A DNA stretch of 64,000 bases from Ascidiaceihabitans sp039975415. Lineage in GTDB: Bacteria > Pseudomonadota > Alphaproteobacteria > Rhodobacterales > Rhodobacteraceae. The position numbers and the translations under genes were made by a program. The stretch is from assembly GCF_039975415.1 (NCBI RefSeq), contig NZ_JBDWHD010000011.1. The stretch is one strand, 5' to 3'. Shown here piece by piece: positions 26,752 through 35,017 of the stretch. The notes under the pieces were generated by a model. That model did not search any database. It was not told the DNA's origin and saw only the letters and a program-made list of their open reading frames with translations. How positions within the stretch are numbered: position 1 is the stretch's first letter; every line of letters starts with the position of its first letter.

Positions 26752-27369
26752 ATGAAGTTATATTTCGCACCAAATACAATCGCAGTCGCTGTGGCAGTGA
26801 CACTTGAAGAAGCAGGGCAAAGCTACGATCTGATTCCGGTGGATTTTGCCAATGGCGCACAAAGCAGCCCCGCATATCTCGGGGTCAACTCCAAAGGGCG
26901 TGTCCCGGCGTTGGTTGTTGGCGATACTGTGTTAACCGAAACAGGGGCTTTGCTGGACTATATCGCCGCATTAAATCCAAAGGCCAACCTTGTGCCAAGC
27001 GATCCGATGGACGCGGCTAAAATGCGATCCGTTATGTATTATCTGGCTTCTACGGCACACATCAACCACGCCCATAAAATGCGCGGTCATCGCTGGGCCG
27101 ACACCGAAGCCAGCTTTGCAGACATGAAGGCGAAAGTTCCAGAAACGATGACAGCAACAGCGCAGTATCTTGAAACCGAATGTCTGGCCGGACCGTTTGT
27201 TTTGGGTGCGCATATCTCGATCGCTGACTTCTACCTTTATACAGTGTCCCGATGGCTGGAAGGAGACGGCGTGAATATGGCTGATTTCCCAAGAATAACG
27301 GCATTCCTGTCCATGATGGAACGCCGCGACAGCATTCAGGCCGTGCGCGCAGCAGGAGTCATTACATGA
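26752..27369 (+). CDS. Glutathione S-transferase family protein
   Basis: A 205-residue GST. The thioredoxin-like half starts MKLYFAPNTIAVAVAVTLEEAG and has the cis-proline region SKGRVPALV and the glutathione-contact TETGALLDYIA. The C-terminal helical half ends with the N-capping-type ISIADFYLYTVSRWLE. Its stop overlaps the following saccharopine dehydrogenase start (ATGA), so it is in one operon. Start ATG 26752 has GAAGGATGC ahead; upstream codons belong to the preceding gene's end. Confidence 0.9.
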   Translation: MKLYFAPNTIAVAVAVTLEEAGQSYDLIPVDFANGAQSSPAYLGVNSKGRVPALVVGDTVLTETGALLDYIAALNPKANLVPSDPMDAAKMRSVMYYLASTAHINHAHKMRGHRWADTEASFADMKAKVPETMTATAQYLETECLAGPFVLGAHISIADFYLYTVSRWLEGDGVNMADFPRITAFLSMMERRDSIQAVRAAGVIT

Positions 27370-28421
27370 CACATGTTTGGGTGCGCAGCGAACAACGCAA
27401 CTTTGAAACCCGCGTCGGCCTCACCCCCGAAGGCGCCGCCAAATTGATCGCATCGGGCATCAAAATCACAGTTGAGCACAGCACAAACCGTTGCATTCCC
27501 TTGCAAGGTTACATTGATGCAGGCTGCGACGTGGCCGAAGAAAACAGTTGGCCGGATGCCCCCAAGGATGCGATTATCTTTGGTCTGAAGGAACTGCCCG
27601 ACGATGGAACACCCCTGCATCATCGCCATATTATGTTCGGTCATGCCTATAAGGGCCAGCCATCCGGAATCCGGTTGCTACAGCGTTTCAAAGACGGCGG
27701 TGGCACACTCTATGATCTGGAATATCTTGTAGATGACAACAACAGACGCGTAGCGGCCTTCGGCTATTGGGCGGGATACGCGGGGGCGGCGGTGGCCCTA
27801 AAGTGCTGGGCCGCACAGCAACGGGGCCAAGTGGCAGGTGCAGTCAGCAGTTACGATGGATCAACACAAATGTTGCTAGATTTGCAATCAGAACTGGTGG
27901 CACTTGGCACGCAACGTCCCATCGGGCTAATCATCGGCGCGTTGGGGCGCGTCGGCGCCGGGGCTGCAGACCTGTGCACGGCCATGGGGGTTGCGACGAC
28001 GAAATGGGATATGGCAGAGACCGCAAGCGGTGGCCCCTTTCCCGAAATCTTAGCCCACGATATCTTCTTCAATTGTGTATTGGCGCGGCCGGGCACCCCG
28101 GCTTTCGTGCCCGAATCAGCCTTATCCGCACCTCGCCAGCTTTGCGTGGTCAGCGACATTGCGTGTGATCCAGACAGCGATTTTTCCCCTATCAAAGTAT
28201 ACGATAGGGCCACGACTTGGGACGCGCCAGCGCTCCGGGTGCATACGACGCCGGTTCTGGATGTCACTGCCATCGACAATCTTCCGTCGATGCTGCCTGT
28301 TGAAAGCTCAGAGGATTTCGCAGATCAGCTTCTGCCTTCCCTCACAGGGGTTGGCCAGCTTGATGAAGGTGTGTGGGGGCGTGCCGCTGAAACGTTTCGA
28401 ACACACGCGGAACGGATTTGA
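27366..28421 (+). CDS. Saccharopine dehydrogenase (NAD+, L-lysine-forming) family
   Basis: A 351-residue enzyme of the fungal Lys1-type alanine-dehydrogenase-like fold, interconverting saccharopine with lysine and 2-oxoglutarate. Motifs are WVRSEQRNFETRVGLTPEGAAKLIASG at the N-terminus, FGHAYKGQ, a Rossmann segment GLIIGALGRVGAGAADLC around residue 185, and the C-terminal LLPSLTG. The lysine direction in bacteria is usually degradation. It is coupled to the GST by a 4-base overlap. The family assignment is strong; the true substrate is less certain. Confidence 0.88.
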   Translation: MTHVWVRSEQRNFETRVGLTPEGAAKLIASGIKITVEHSTNRCIPLQGYIDAGCDVAEENSWPDAPKDAIIFGLKELPDDGTPLHHRHIMFGHAYKGQPSGIRLLQRFKDGGGTLYDLEYLVDDNNRRVAAFGYWAGYAGAAVALKCWAAQQRGQVAGAVSSYDGSTQMLLDLQSELVALGTQRPIGLIIGALGRVGAGAADLCTAMGVATTKWDMAETASGGPFPEILAHDIFFNCVLARPGTPAFVPESALSAPRQLCVVSDIACDPDSDFSPIKVYDRATTWDAPALRVHTTPVLDVTAIDNLPSMLPVESSEDFADQLLPSLTGVGQLDEGVWGRAAETFRTHAERI

Positions 28422-28507
28422 CGGCGGCTGCAACATGAAAGGCATCGGTCTTGCGCCAAATCAGAATGAAACGCGTCCCCGAACAGGGGGCGCACCGCTG
28501 GATCAGG

Positions 28508-28864
28508 TTACTTCACACGGAACTCTGCGGAATCGCCATTGCCCTTGTCCGACGTGAATTTAACACGGCCTTCGCGGACAGTGACCTCCTGACAGTTGTA
28601 CCCCAGCGGGTCCCCACCCCAGAACAAGTCACGGCAAAAATAGCCGTCTCGCCATGCCCATTGTCCCGTCACATCCCAACGCGCACCGCGCCCTGATATT
28701 GTGCCATCCTTGGACACTTCCAGTTTCACGAAAGGACGCGTTAGGGTCTTGCCGGCAACCAGATCAACGAATTGACGCTTGTCTTGCACTTTGGCGACAT
28801 CTGCGGCAGCGGTGTGGGCAGATACACAGGCAGCGACAGCAATCGTGGCGAAAAACTTTTGCAC
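28508..28864 (-). CDS. Small exported protein next to dapB
   Basis: A 118-residue protein with a signal peptide (FFATIAVAACVSAHTAAA). The mature part (VAGKTLTRPFVKLEVSKDGTISGRGARWDVTGQWAWRDGYFCRDLFWGGDPLGYNCQEVTVREGRVKF) looks like a small beta-barrel in which C and W residues are conserved-looking; C84 and C98 may form a disulfide. The start is read as GTG 28864 with AAAGGG upstream. The function is unknown. Proteins of this kind near dapB are sometimes mislabelled dihydrodipicolinate reductase. The overall plan resembles the exported protein at 58766-59161. Confidence 0.7.
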   Translation of the reverse strand: MQKFFATIAVAACVSAHTAAADVAKVQDKRQFVDLVAGKTLTRPFVKLEVSKDGTISGRGARWDVTGQWAWRDGYFCRDLFWGGDPLGYNCQEVTVREGRVKFTSDKGNGDSAEFRVK

Positions 28865-28991
28865 AGGGCACACCCTTTCAACAGAACTTACCAAACAATA
28901 CGCAGCACACTGCGATCTGGATCAAAATCTAGATCAAAAGTGTGACCGCACCCTCAACGTCAGCATCTATTTTGGGCGGTTTTTAGCCAAG

Positions 28992-29804
28992 TTAGCTTAA
29001 TCCAAGCACATCCAACATGTCATAATGACCCGGAGATTGATCCAGCCCCCAAAGGGCCGCCTTCAATGCGCCGCGGGCAAAGATCCCCCGATCCGTCGCC
29101 ATATGGCGCAAAATAATGCGTTCGCCGGGGGCCGCAAACAACACGTCATGTTCACCGACAATATCGCCGCCACGGATGGCCGAAAATCCGATGTCGCCGC
29201 GTTTACGTGCACCTGTGATCCCGTCTCGCCCGCTGTCACTGACATCTTTCAACGCAACGCCCCGCCCTTCGGCGGCGGCTTCACCCAACATCAAAGCCGT
29301 ACCTGATGGCGCATCGACTTTGTGGTGGTGGTGCGCTTCGATCACTTCAATATCAAAGTCTTCATCCAGCGCCGCAGCCACCTTTTTAGTAAGCTGCGTC
29401 AAAAGATTGACACCAAGGCTCATGTTTCCGGCACGCACGATCACAGCATGACGCGACGCAGGTTCCAGATTGGCGATGTCATCGTCCGTCATGCCTGTTG
29501 TTCCGATCACATGCACAGCGCGGGCTTGGGCGCACAGGGCCGCAAAGGCCAATGTCGCAGCAGGGGCCGTAAAATCAATCACCACTTGCGCTTTTGAAAT
29601 CGCTTCCAGGGCATCGTCAGTGACGATAACCCCGTTGGCTGTGCCGCCCATCGCCTCGCCCACATCGCGCCCGACCCAGTCATGGCCTTCACGCTCAATC
29701 GCCCCCGCAAGATGTGCACGATCACTGTCCAGTATCGTTTTAATCAGCATTTGCCCCATGCGCCCGGAGGCCCCTGTGATTACAATTCCCGGTCCATTGC
29801 TCAT
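28992..29804 (-). CDS. dapB: 4-hydroxy-tetrahydrodipicolinate reductase
   Basis: Lysine/diaminopimelate pathway enzyme that reduces 4-hydroxy-tetrahydrodipicolinate with NAD(P)H. The 270 residues include the nucleotide-binding GASGRMGQML at the N-terminus, the catalytic EAHHHHKVDAPSGTA (histidine and lysine), and the domain-closing GARKRGDIGFSAIRGGDIVGEH. ATG 29804 is preceded by GGAAGGAAAC; an upstream in-frame ATG at 29837 is less likely. It diverges from rbfA. Confidence 0.95.
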   Translation of the reverse strand: MSNGPGIVITGASGRMGQMLIKTILDSDRAHLAGAIEREGHDWVGRDVGEAMGGTANGVIVTDDALEAISKAQVVIDFTAPAATLAFAALCAQARAVHVIGTTGMTDDDIANLEPASRHAVIVRAGNMSLGVNLLTQLTKKVAAALDEDFDIEVIEAHHHHKVDAPSGTALMLGEAAAEGRGVALKDVSDSGRDGITGARKRGDIGFSAIRGGDIVGEHDVLFAAPGERIILRHMATDRGIFARGALKAALWGLDQSPGHYDMLDVLGLS

Positions 29805-29895
29805 GTCATGTTTCCTTCCGCGCAAATCTGCCTTCATCTGTTACCCCGCAAGGCTGCGCTTGGCAAAGCCTGCGCGGGGCCTTACATGCACATTT

Positions 29896-30291
29896 ATGGC
29901 AAAGAACAAATTTCAGGACGGCTCTGGCCCGTCACAAAGACAATTGCGTGTCGGTGAAACCATCCGCCGCGCTCTTTCCGATGTGCTGTCGCGGGGCGAT
30001 GTGCATGACAGCGACTTGAACCGCATGTCGATCACGGTGGGCGAAGTGCGCGTGTCATCCGACCTTAAAATTGCGACAGCTTACGTGTTGCCGTTGGGGG
30101 GCGAAGGACAGGAAGACTGTTTGAAACTGCTGGCTCGCAACAAAGGCGAATTGCGCCGTTTCATGGGCAAGCGGTTGGCTTTGAAATTCACACCTGACTT
30201 GCGGTTCCAGTTGGACACCACATTTGACCGCATGGACGAAACCCGCCGCATGCTGGATCAGGCGGACGTGCGCCGAGACACGCAGGAATGA
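29896..30291 (+). CDS. rbfA: 30S ribosome-binding factor A
   Basis: Ribosome-maturation factor needed for 16S rRNA 5'-end processing and cold growth. The 131 residues have the KH-like core (QLRVGETIRRALSDVLSRGDVHD...ITVGEVRVSSDLKIATAYVLPLGG) and the family's FTPDLRFQLDTTFDRMDETRRMLDQ ending. The stop overlaps the DUF2233 gene start by four bases. An in-frame extension to 29470 lies antisense to dapB and was discarded. Confidence 0.95.
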   Translation: MAKNKFQDGSGPSQRQLRVGETIRRALSDVLSRGDVHDSDLNRMSITVGEVRVSSDLKIATAYVLPLGGEGQEDCLKLLARNKGELRRFMGKRLALKFTPDLRFQLDTTFDRMDETRRMLDQADVRRDTQE

Positions 30292-31034
30292 TTTTCCGCA
30301 TTGCCCTGATATGGTTGCTCAGTGCCGGGGTGGTTCAGGCCGCCACCTGCAAAGACGTAACCTATGAGGGCGCCGGATATTCCGTGTGTCATGTCGATAT
30401 GGCGTCCGAAGACCTGCGATTGTTCCTGTATGATCCAGAAGGTGCGCCGTACGGCCAATTCGACGCGATCAACCGCGCCCTTAAAGCCCAAGGCAAAACA
30501 CTTGGCTTTGCCATGAACGCCGGCATGTATCATGACGACCGCGCCCCTGTCGGCCACTACGTCGAGGACGGCAAAGAACTGATGCGCGTCATTCCCAATT
30601 CAGGTCCCGGCAACTTTGGCCTTTTGCCGAACGGCGTCTTATGCATCCGCGAAGGCCGCGCCGATGTGATAGAGACACTGCGATTTGTGGACGAGGCCCC
30701 AAGCTGCATCCACGCCACACAATCAGGTCCAATGTTGGTCATCGACGGTGCCCTGCACCCCCGCTTTCTGCAAGACGGCACATCGCGCTATCTGCGCAAT
30801 GGCGTTGGCACATCTGCAGATGGCAAAACAGCAGTTTTTGTCATTTCCAAAGGGTTTGTGAATTTTCACTCTTTTGGATCGTTTTTCCGCGACCACTTAA
30901 AACTGCCACAGGCGCTGTTTTTTGATGGCAACGTCAGCCGGTTGTATGCGCCGGACCTGAACCGCAATGATTTTGGCCGCCGGCTTGGTCCAATCATCGG
31001 CACCGTCATTAGCACGGACACCCCTGCGAATTGA
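30288..31034 (+). CDS. Exported phosphodiester glycosidase-family (DUF2233) protein
   Basis: A 248-residue secreted protein with a signal peptide (IALIWLLSAGVVQAATC). The body shows the NAGPA/DUF2233 features TLGFAMNAGMYHDDRAPVG, GNFGLLPNGVLCI and RNGVGTSADGKTAVFVIS, and LFFDGNVSRLY near the end. Relatives hydrolyse phosphodiester-linked sugars or act in cell-envelope glycan metabolism. Coupled to rbfA by an ATGA overlap and followed by truB, a gene order I recall from other Rhodobacterales. Confidence 0.85.
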   Translation: MIFRIALIWLLSAGVVQAATCKDVTYEGAGYSVCHVDMASEDLRLFLYDPEGAPYGQFDAINRALKAQGKTLGFAMNAGMYHDDRAPVGHYVEDGKELMRVIPNSGPGNFGLLPNGVLCIREGRADVIETLRFVDEAPSCIHATQSGPMLVIDGALHPRFLQDGTSRYLRNGVGTSADGKTAVFVISKGFVNFHSFGSFFRDHLKLPQALFFDGNVSRLYAPDLNRNDFGRRLGPIIGTVISTDTPAN

Positions 31035-31091
31035 CAGCATGTGCGGTGCAAGATAGGCCGCACGCTCTGAAACCTCCACAAAGGCAATCCC

Positions 31092-31997
31092 ATGGCACGT
31101 AAACGCAAAGGTCGCGATATTTCCGGTTGGCTTGTGGTCGACAAACCGGCGGGTCTGACATCCACCGCTGTGGTCAATAAAGTGCGTTGGGCAATGGATG
31201 CCAAGAAAGCAGGCCACGCAGGCACTTTGGATCCGGACGCAACCGGTGTTCTGGCCGTCGCCCTTGGTGAAGCCACCAAGACCGTTCCGTTTATCACCCA
31301 CGCCTTGAAGGCCTACACATTCACGGTGCGTTTGGGCCAAGCCACCAACACAGACGACGCGGAAGGCGAAGTGATCGCGTCAAGTGATCTGCGCCCCGAA
31401 GACGCCGCGATCAAGGATGCGTTGGGCGCTTTCGTGGGTGACATCATGCAAGTGCCGCCCAAATTCTCTGCTGTGAAGATTGATGGCCAACGGGCCTATA
31501 AACTGGCGCGTGACGGCGAAGACGTCGAAATCGCGGCACGTCCTTTGTGGGTCGAGGAATTGGTCATGACCGACCGCCCCGACGCAGATCACGTCACGCT
31601 TGAAATGACCTGTGGCAAGGGGGGCTATGTGCGCTCAATCGCGCGGGATCTGGGCGAAGCACTTGGATGTCACGGTCACGTCCGCGAATTGCGCCGTATC
31701 TGGTCAGGACCCTTCGATGCCAGTGACGGCGTCACCCTTGAACAGGTAGACGCTTTGGCAAAAACACCTGACCTTGATGCGTTTCTGCGCCCCTTGGAAG
31801 AAGGGCTGCAAGAGCTGCCCGAGGTCCGCGCCACAGATGAAGGGGCCGCCAAGATGCGCAACGGCAACCCCGGCATGGTCTTTGCCTCAGACGTCGAATA
31901 TGGTGACGAATGCTGGGCGTCGTTGGATGGAAAAGCCGTAGCCGTTGGGCGTTTCAAGTCTGGTGAATTACACCCAAGCCGCGTGTTCAACACCTAA
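31092..31997 (+). CDS. truB: tRNA pseudouridine(55) synthase
   Basis: Forms the T-loop pseudouridine of tRNAs. The catalytic aspartate is in GHAGTLDPDATGVL (residues about 38-51), followed by AYTFTVRLGQATNTDDAEGE and PKFSAVKIDGQRAYKLAR; a PUA-like C-terminal extension ends at residue 301. RBS region AAAGGCAATCCC precedes ATG. It belongs to the rbfA-truB translation cluster; rpsO follows 2.6 kb later after accessory genes. Confidence 0.96.
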   Translation: MARKRKGRDISGWLVVDKPAGLTSTAVVNKVRWAMDAKKAGHAGTLDPDATGVLAVALGEATKTVPFITHALKAYTFTVRLGQATNTDDAEGEVIASSDLRPEDAAIKDALGAFVGDIMQVPPKFSAVKIDGQRAYKLARDGEDVEIAARPLWVEELVMTDRPDADHVTLEMTCGKGGYVRSIARDLGEALGCHGHVRELRRIWSGPFDASDGVTLEQVDALAKTPDLDAFLRPLEEGLQELPEVRATDEGAAKMRNGNPGMVFASDVEYGDECWASLDGKAVAVGRFKSGELHPSRVFNT

Positions 31998-32048
31998 ACC
32001 ACCGGCCTTTTGTTACAACGGACGCATTTACGTTACAGATGGAAACAC

Positions 32049-32068
32049 CGCTCACAGGTCTGTGAGCG
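32049..32068. promoter_or_regulatory. Perfect 9-bp inverted repeat between truB and membrane-protein gene
   Basis: CGCTCACAG and CTGTGAGCG are separated by two bases. Such a tight dyad could be a protein-binding site or a hairpin. It lies 52 bases after truB and 141 bases before the next start, with no T-run, so a terminator is less likely. Confidence 0.4.
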
Positions 32069-32209
32069 ATGCGCCACGTTTGTGTCAAAAACTATATCAA
32101 ATCTTAACGATCTCATCAGAGAAGCGTGATCGAAGCTGTTTCCTGACACATTCGGAACCAATTGTTAAAACAGTTGCGACACACCGGAACCCTAAAAAAG
32201 GACAGACAC

Positions 32210-32704
32210 ATGACACAGCTTCGCACAATCACCACCGTACTGACTGCAGGCGCTTTTGCCACCCTTGCGTTTGACACGTTTGGACAGGCGATCAGCCCGT
32301 TGCTGGGCTACTCAAAACTTGCGCCAGTGGGCCTTGCTGGCGCGACCTTGAAATCTGTCTTCGGTGCCAATCCATCTGGCGCCGCCCATCTTCTACATGT
32401 CCTGACTGGCCTTGTCTTTTACGCCGTAGGGTACTTTGCAATTGCACGCCCCGTTCAACGCGCCATCTTACCCCGTTTGCATTGGTCCGTGACAGCCGCC
32501 GTTTACGGTGTCGCCCTATGGGTTTTGGCCCTTTATGTGGTGGCCCATTTGATCGCGGGCAATAAGCCTTTCCTTGGCTTCACCGGCATCACTTGGGTCG
32601 CGCTTTGGGGGCATGTTCTTTACGCCTTCGTTGCGGCTTACATCATGGAAGCCAAGGGGGCAGTATTGGAACTGCCAGGCCGCATGAAACCAGCAACCAT
32701 CTGA
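32210..32704 (+). CDS. Four-helix membrane protein, function unknown
   Basis: A 164-residue protein with hydrophobic segments around residues 10-28, 62-80, 93-118 and 125-148. No recognised motif; histidines H59 (AAHLLHV), H88 and H134 lie in or next to helices, which might bind metal or haem, but this is speculative. AAAAAAGGACAGACAC precedes ATG 32210. A terminator-like hairpin follows. It may be a horizontally acquired insert between truB and rpsO. Confidence 0.7.
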   Translation: MTQLRTITTVLTAGAFATLAFDTFGQAISPLLGYSKLAPVGLAGATLKSVFGANPSGAAHLLHVLTGLVFYAVGYFAIARPVQRAILPRLHWSVTAAVYGVALWVLALYVVAHLIAGNKPFLGFTGITWVALWGHVLYAFVAAYIMEAKGAVLELPGRMKPATI

Positions 32705-32722
32705 AAACCTGTATAAAACCAA

Positions 32723-32750
32723 AGGCTGCACCATTGAAGTGCAGCCTATT
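32723..32750 (+). terminator. Probable terminator after membrane-protein gene
   Basis: AGGCTGCAC and GTGCAGCCT form a 9-bp stem with a 7-base loop, followed by a weak T-tract (ATTTA). It lies 18 bases past the stop codon. Confidence 0.6.
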
Positions 32751-32767
32751 TACTGGCACCAAGGGCT

Positions 32768-33274
32768 ATGATCACACGTTCTCACACCAAAGGCGACGCA
32801 CCATCGGTCGCTGTTTATTCAGATTGCGAATGCTACCGGTACAGCCTGACCCGAAACTGGGACACCTCGGGCCGCAAAGTGTTGTTTGTGATGCTTAACC
32901 CTTCGACTGCCACAGAAGTGCAAAACGACCCTACCGTGGAACGCTGTGAAAGACGCGCCCGAACGCTTGGGTTCGGGGCGTTTCAAGTCACCAATATCTT
33001 CGCTTGGCGCGACACTGATCCGAAGGGAATGAAGGCAGCAGCCGACCCCGTTGGGCCGCACAATGACGCCGCCATTCTTGATGGGGTTGCCTGGGCCGAT
33101 GACGTGATTGCGGCGTGGGGTACACACGGGGCGCATTTGGCACGCGGAGCCGCTGTAGAAACGCTTCTTCGATCCACAAATCGCCCCCTGTTCCACCTTG
33201 GTTTGTCCAAGGCAGGCCATCCCAAACACCCTTTGTATCTACCTTACGTCCAGCAGCCCGAGGCGTGGCTTTAG
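32768..33274 (+). CDS. DUF1643 domain protein
   Basis: A 168-residue cytoplasmic protein recognised by the DUF1643 features YRYSLTRNWD, VLFVMLNPSTATEVQNDPTVERCERRARTLGFGAFQVTNIFAWRDTDP, and the C-terminal LGLSKAGHPKHPLYLPY. The function of the family is not known to me. It probably forms a single-gene unit. RBS is weak (CCAAGGGCT). Confidence 0.88.
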   Translation: MITRSHTKGDAPSVAVYSDCECYRYSLTRNWDTSGRKVLFVMLNPSTATEVQNDPTVERCERRARTLGFGAFQVTNIFAWRDTDPKGMKAAADPVGPHNDAAILDGVAWADDVIAAWGTHGAHLARGAAVETLLRSTNRPLFHLGLSKAGHPKHPLYLPYVQQPEAWL

Positions 33275-33386
33275 TCCGTTTTCCAGCCTTCATCATCTGT
33301 TAACCAACCATCGGTTCGGGCTTTGGATCGAATCGTGATACGTGTTATGCAGCCGGTGGTAAATTCCGGTATGTGGGAAGTGTTTT

Positions 33387-34490
33387 ATGCTTTGGTTGGC
33401 AGGTTTGATGGGTTTGATGGCAGTTGGTGCCGTAACATTCGTTGAAATGGACGAGACCGAAGAAGAAGCAGAAGAAACGCAGAACCCTACTGTGCGCCTT
33501 GAAAACGAAGAACAAGACGCATTGGAATTGGATGCCGCCACCTCCGAAAATGTGGCGGAAGATACAGACACCACCGTTGCTGACAGCGAAACAACTTACC
33601 CGCAAGATACCGACACCTTAAACGATGACATCCCCTACGACATCGCAAGTGATGACGCCGAAATTCTGGCAGGCACCGATGGCGCCGATGAATTGGACGC
33701 TATGGGTGGGAACGACCAGGTCGGCGGCCGAGGGGGCGACGACACCCTGTACGGCGGCGACGACAATGATGTCATGTACGGAGGTGATGACAACGACCTG
33801 GTCCATGGCGATGCAGGCGATGACACCCTGCACGGTGAGGACGGCAACGATACGTTGAATGGCGGCGACGGGGCCGATGCCCTGTTTGGTCACAATGACA
33901 ATGACACGCTGAACGGCGGAAGTGGTAATGACAGTCTTTATGGATCTGCCGGTGACGACCTACTTTCTGGTGACGCAGGGGATGACGCCCTTCAGGGGGG
34001 CGACGGAAATGACATCTTGAAGGGTGGCGCCGGGTCGGACGCCTTGTTTGGCGACGACGGAGACGATGTGCTGAGCGGTGTAGAAAATGATCCCGCCACA
34101 ACAGGCCTTAGCGACAGCGACGACAGTGACTTTCTGAATGGCGGCCAAGGCGACGATGAAATCCTGATGGGCGCGCAAGACATCGCCACGGGCGGCGCCG
34201 GTGCCGACACCTTCATCGCTGGGAACTGGATCACGGAAGGCAATGCCACATCGATTACCGATTTTAATGTGATGGACGATAATCTGATTCTGATCTGGGA
34301 TGACAGCCTTGGGGAAGAACCCATGGTGGACCTTGAAGTTGATCCCGAAAACGAAGCCGTGATGTTTGTCAAAATGGACGGCGTGGTGGTGGCCACTGTC
34401 GATGCGGATACAGGATTTGATTACTCCGACGTATCCCTTATCCCGATGAGTGTGGCTGCAAGCGCTGGCTTTGCAAGCCTAGCGGCCTGA
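33387..34490 (+). CDS. RTX-type calcium-binding repeat protein with N-terminal hydrophobic anchor
   Basis: A 367-residue, very acidic protein. Residues 1-20 (LWLAGLMGLMAVGAVTFVE) are a hydrophobic segment without an obvious cleavage site, followed by a Glu/Asp/Thr-rich linker (20-90). About 14 glycine-aspartate nonapeptides (GGxGxDxLx type, for example GGDGNDILKGGAGSDALFG) fill residues about 95-230 and would form a calcium-bound beta-roll. The C-terminal part (ADTFIAGN...ITDFNVMDDNLILIWDD) is the usual post-RTX domain. No type I secretion genes adjoin. Anchoring to the inner membrane rather than release is inferred from the N-terminus. Confidence 0.8.
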   Translation: MLWLAGLMGLMAVGAVTFVEMDETEEEAEETQNPTVRLENEEQDALELDAATSENVAEDTDTTVADSETTYPQDTDTLNDDIPYDIASDDAEILAGTDGADELDAMGGNDQVGGRGGDDTLYGGDDNDVMYGGDDNDLVHGDAGDDTLHGEDGNDTLNGGDGADALFGHNDNDTLNGGSGNDSLYGSAGDDLLSGDAGDDALQGGDGNDILKGGAGSDALFGDDGDDVLSGVENDPATTGLSDSDDSDFLNGGQGDDEILMGAQDIATGGAGADTFIAGNWITEGNATSITDFNVMDDNLILIWDDSLGEEPMVDLEVDPENEAVMFVKMDGVVVATVDADTGFDYSDVSLIPMSVAASAGFASLAA

Positions 34491-34517
34491 TCAGCGCCTT
34501 TCACATCCAATTTCTCT

Positions 34518-34546
34518 TTGCCATTTGGCGCGAAACTTCCTATACG
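34518..34546 (+). promoter_or_regulatory. Probable sigma-70-type promoter of rpsO
   Basis: TTGCCA and TATACG are spaced by 17 bases, 100 bases before the rpsO start. Both match housekeeping promoter elements well. Confidence 0.5.
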
Positions 34547-34645
34547 CGCCCATTGCTTGTGGAATCATAAGCAATACCTCCATGGGCCTGCACTGGACGA
34601 CATCCCGGGCTGCGCCATCACACCAACCTTTTAAAGGAGACCCCG

Positions 34646-34915
34646 ATGTCGATTACGCCAGAAGAAAAAGCACGACTGATGAAAGAGTTCGCCATCAAAG
34701 AAGGCGATACAGGTTCCCCAGAAGTGCAAGTTGCTATCCTGTCTTCGCGCATCGCGACACTGACAGAGCACTTCAAAACACACAAAAAAGACAACCACGG
34801 CCGTCGTGGTTTGTTGAAAATGGTTGCGACACGTCGGAAGCTGCTGGACTATGCCCGCGCCAAAGACGAAGCCCGTTACCAAGACCTGATCAAACGTTTG
34901 GGCCTGCGCCGCTAA
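34646..34915 (+). CDS. rpsO: 30S ribosomal protein S15
   Basis: Primary 16S rRNA-binding protein of the small subunit, 89 residues as usual. Motifs: KEGDTGSPEVQVAILSSRIATLTEHFKTHKKDNHGRRGLLKMVATRRKLLDYA. AAAGGAGACCCCG before ATG is a strong ribosome site. It normally precedes pnp (polynucleotide phosphorylase); here a terminator, a membrane-protein gene and the TMAO transporter follow instead. Confidence 0.98.
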   Translation: MSITPEEKARLMKEFAIKEGDTGSPEVQVAILSSRIATLTEHFKTHKKDNHGRRGLLKMVATRRKLLDYARAKDEARYQDLIKRLGLRR

Positions 34916-34943
34916 GCGTTTTCCCAAAAGTGAAATCTATCAA

Positions 34944-34972
34944 AGCCGCGCAGTCCTCTGTGCGGCTTTTTG
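34944..34972 (+). terminator. Rho-independent terminator after rpsO
   Basis: AGCCGCGCA and TGTGCGGCT pair (one G-T) around the loop GTCCTC, followed by TTTTGCTTT, 28 bases after the rpsO stop. Confidence 0.85.
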
Positions 34973-35017
34973 CTTTGATGGGTTGTCAAAGGTGGCCCAC
35001 AACATGATCGTGACTGA

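Noticed and set aside
33700..34080. Short-period DNA repeat that might be a CRISPR or minisatellite
   Set aside because: The periodicity of 27 bases is the coding of RTX nonapeptides in one open frame; units differ and there are no spacers.
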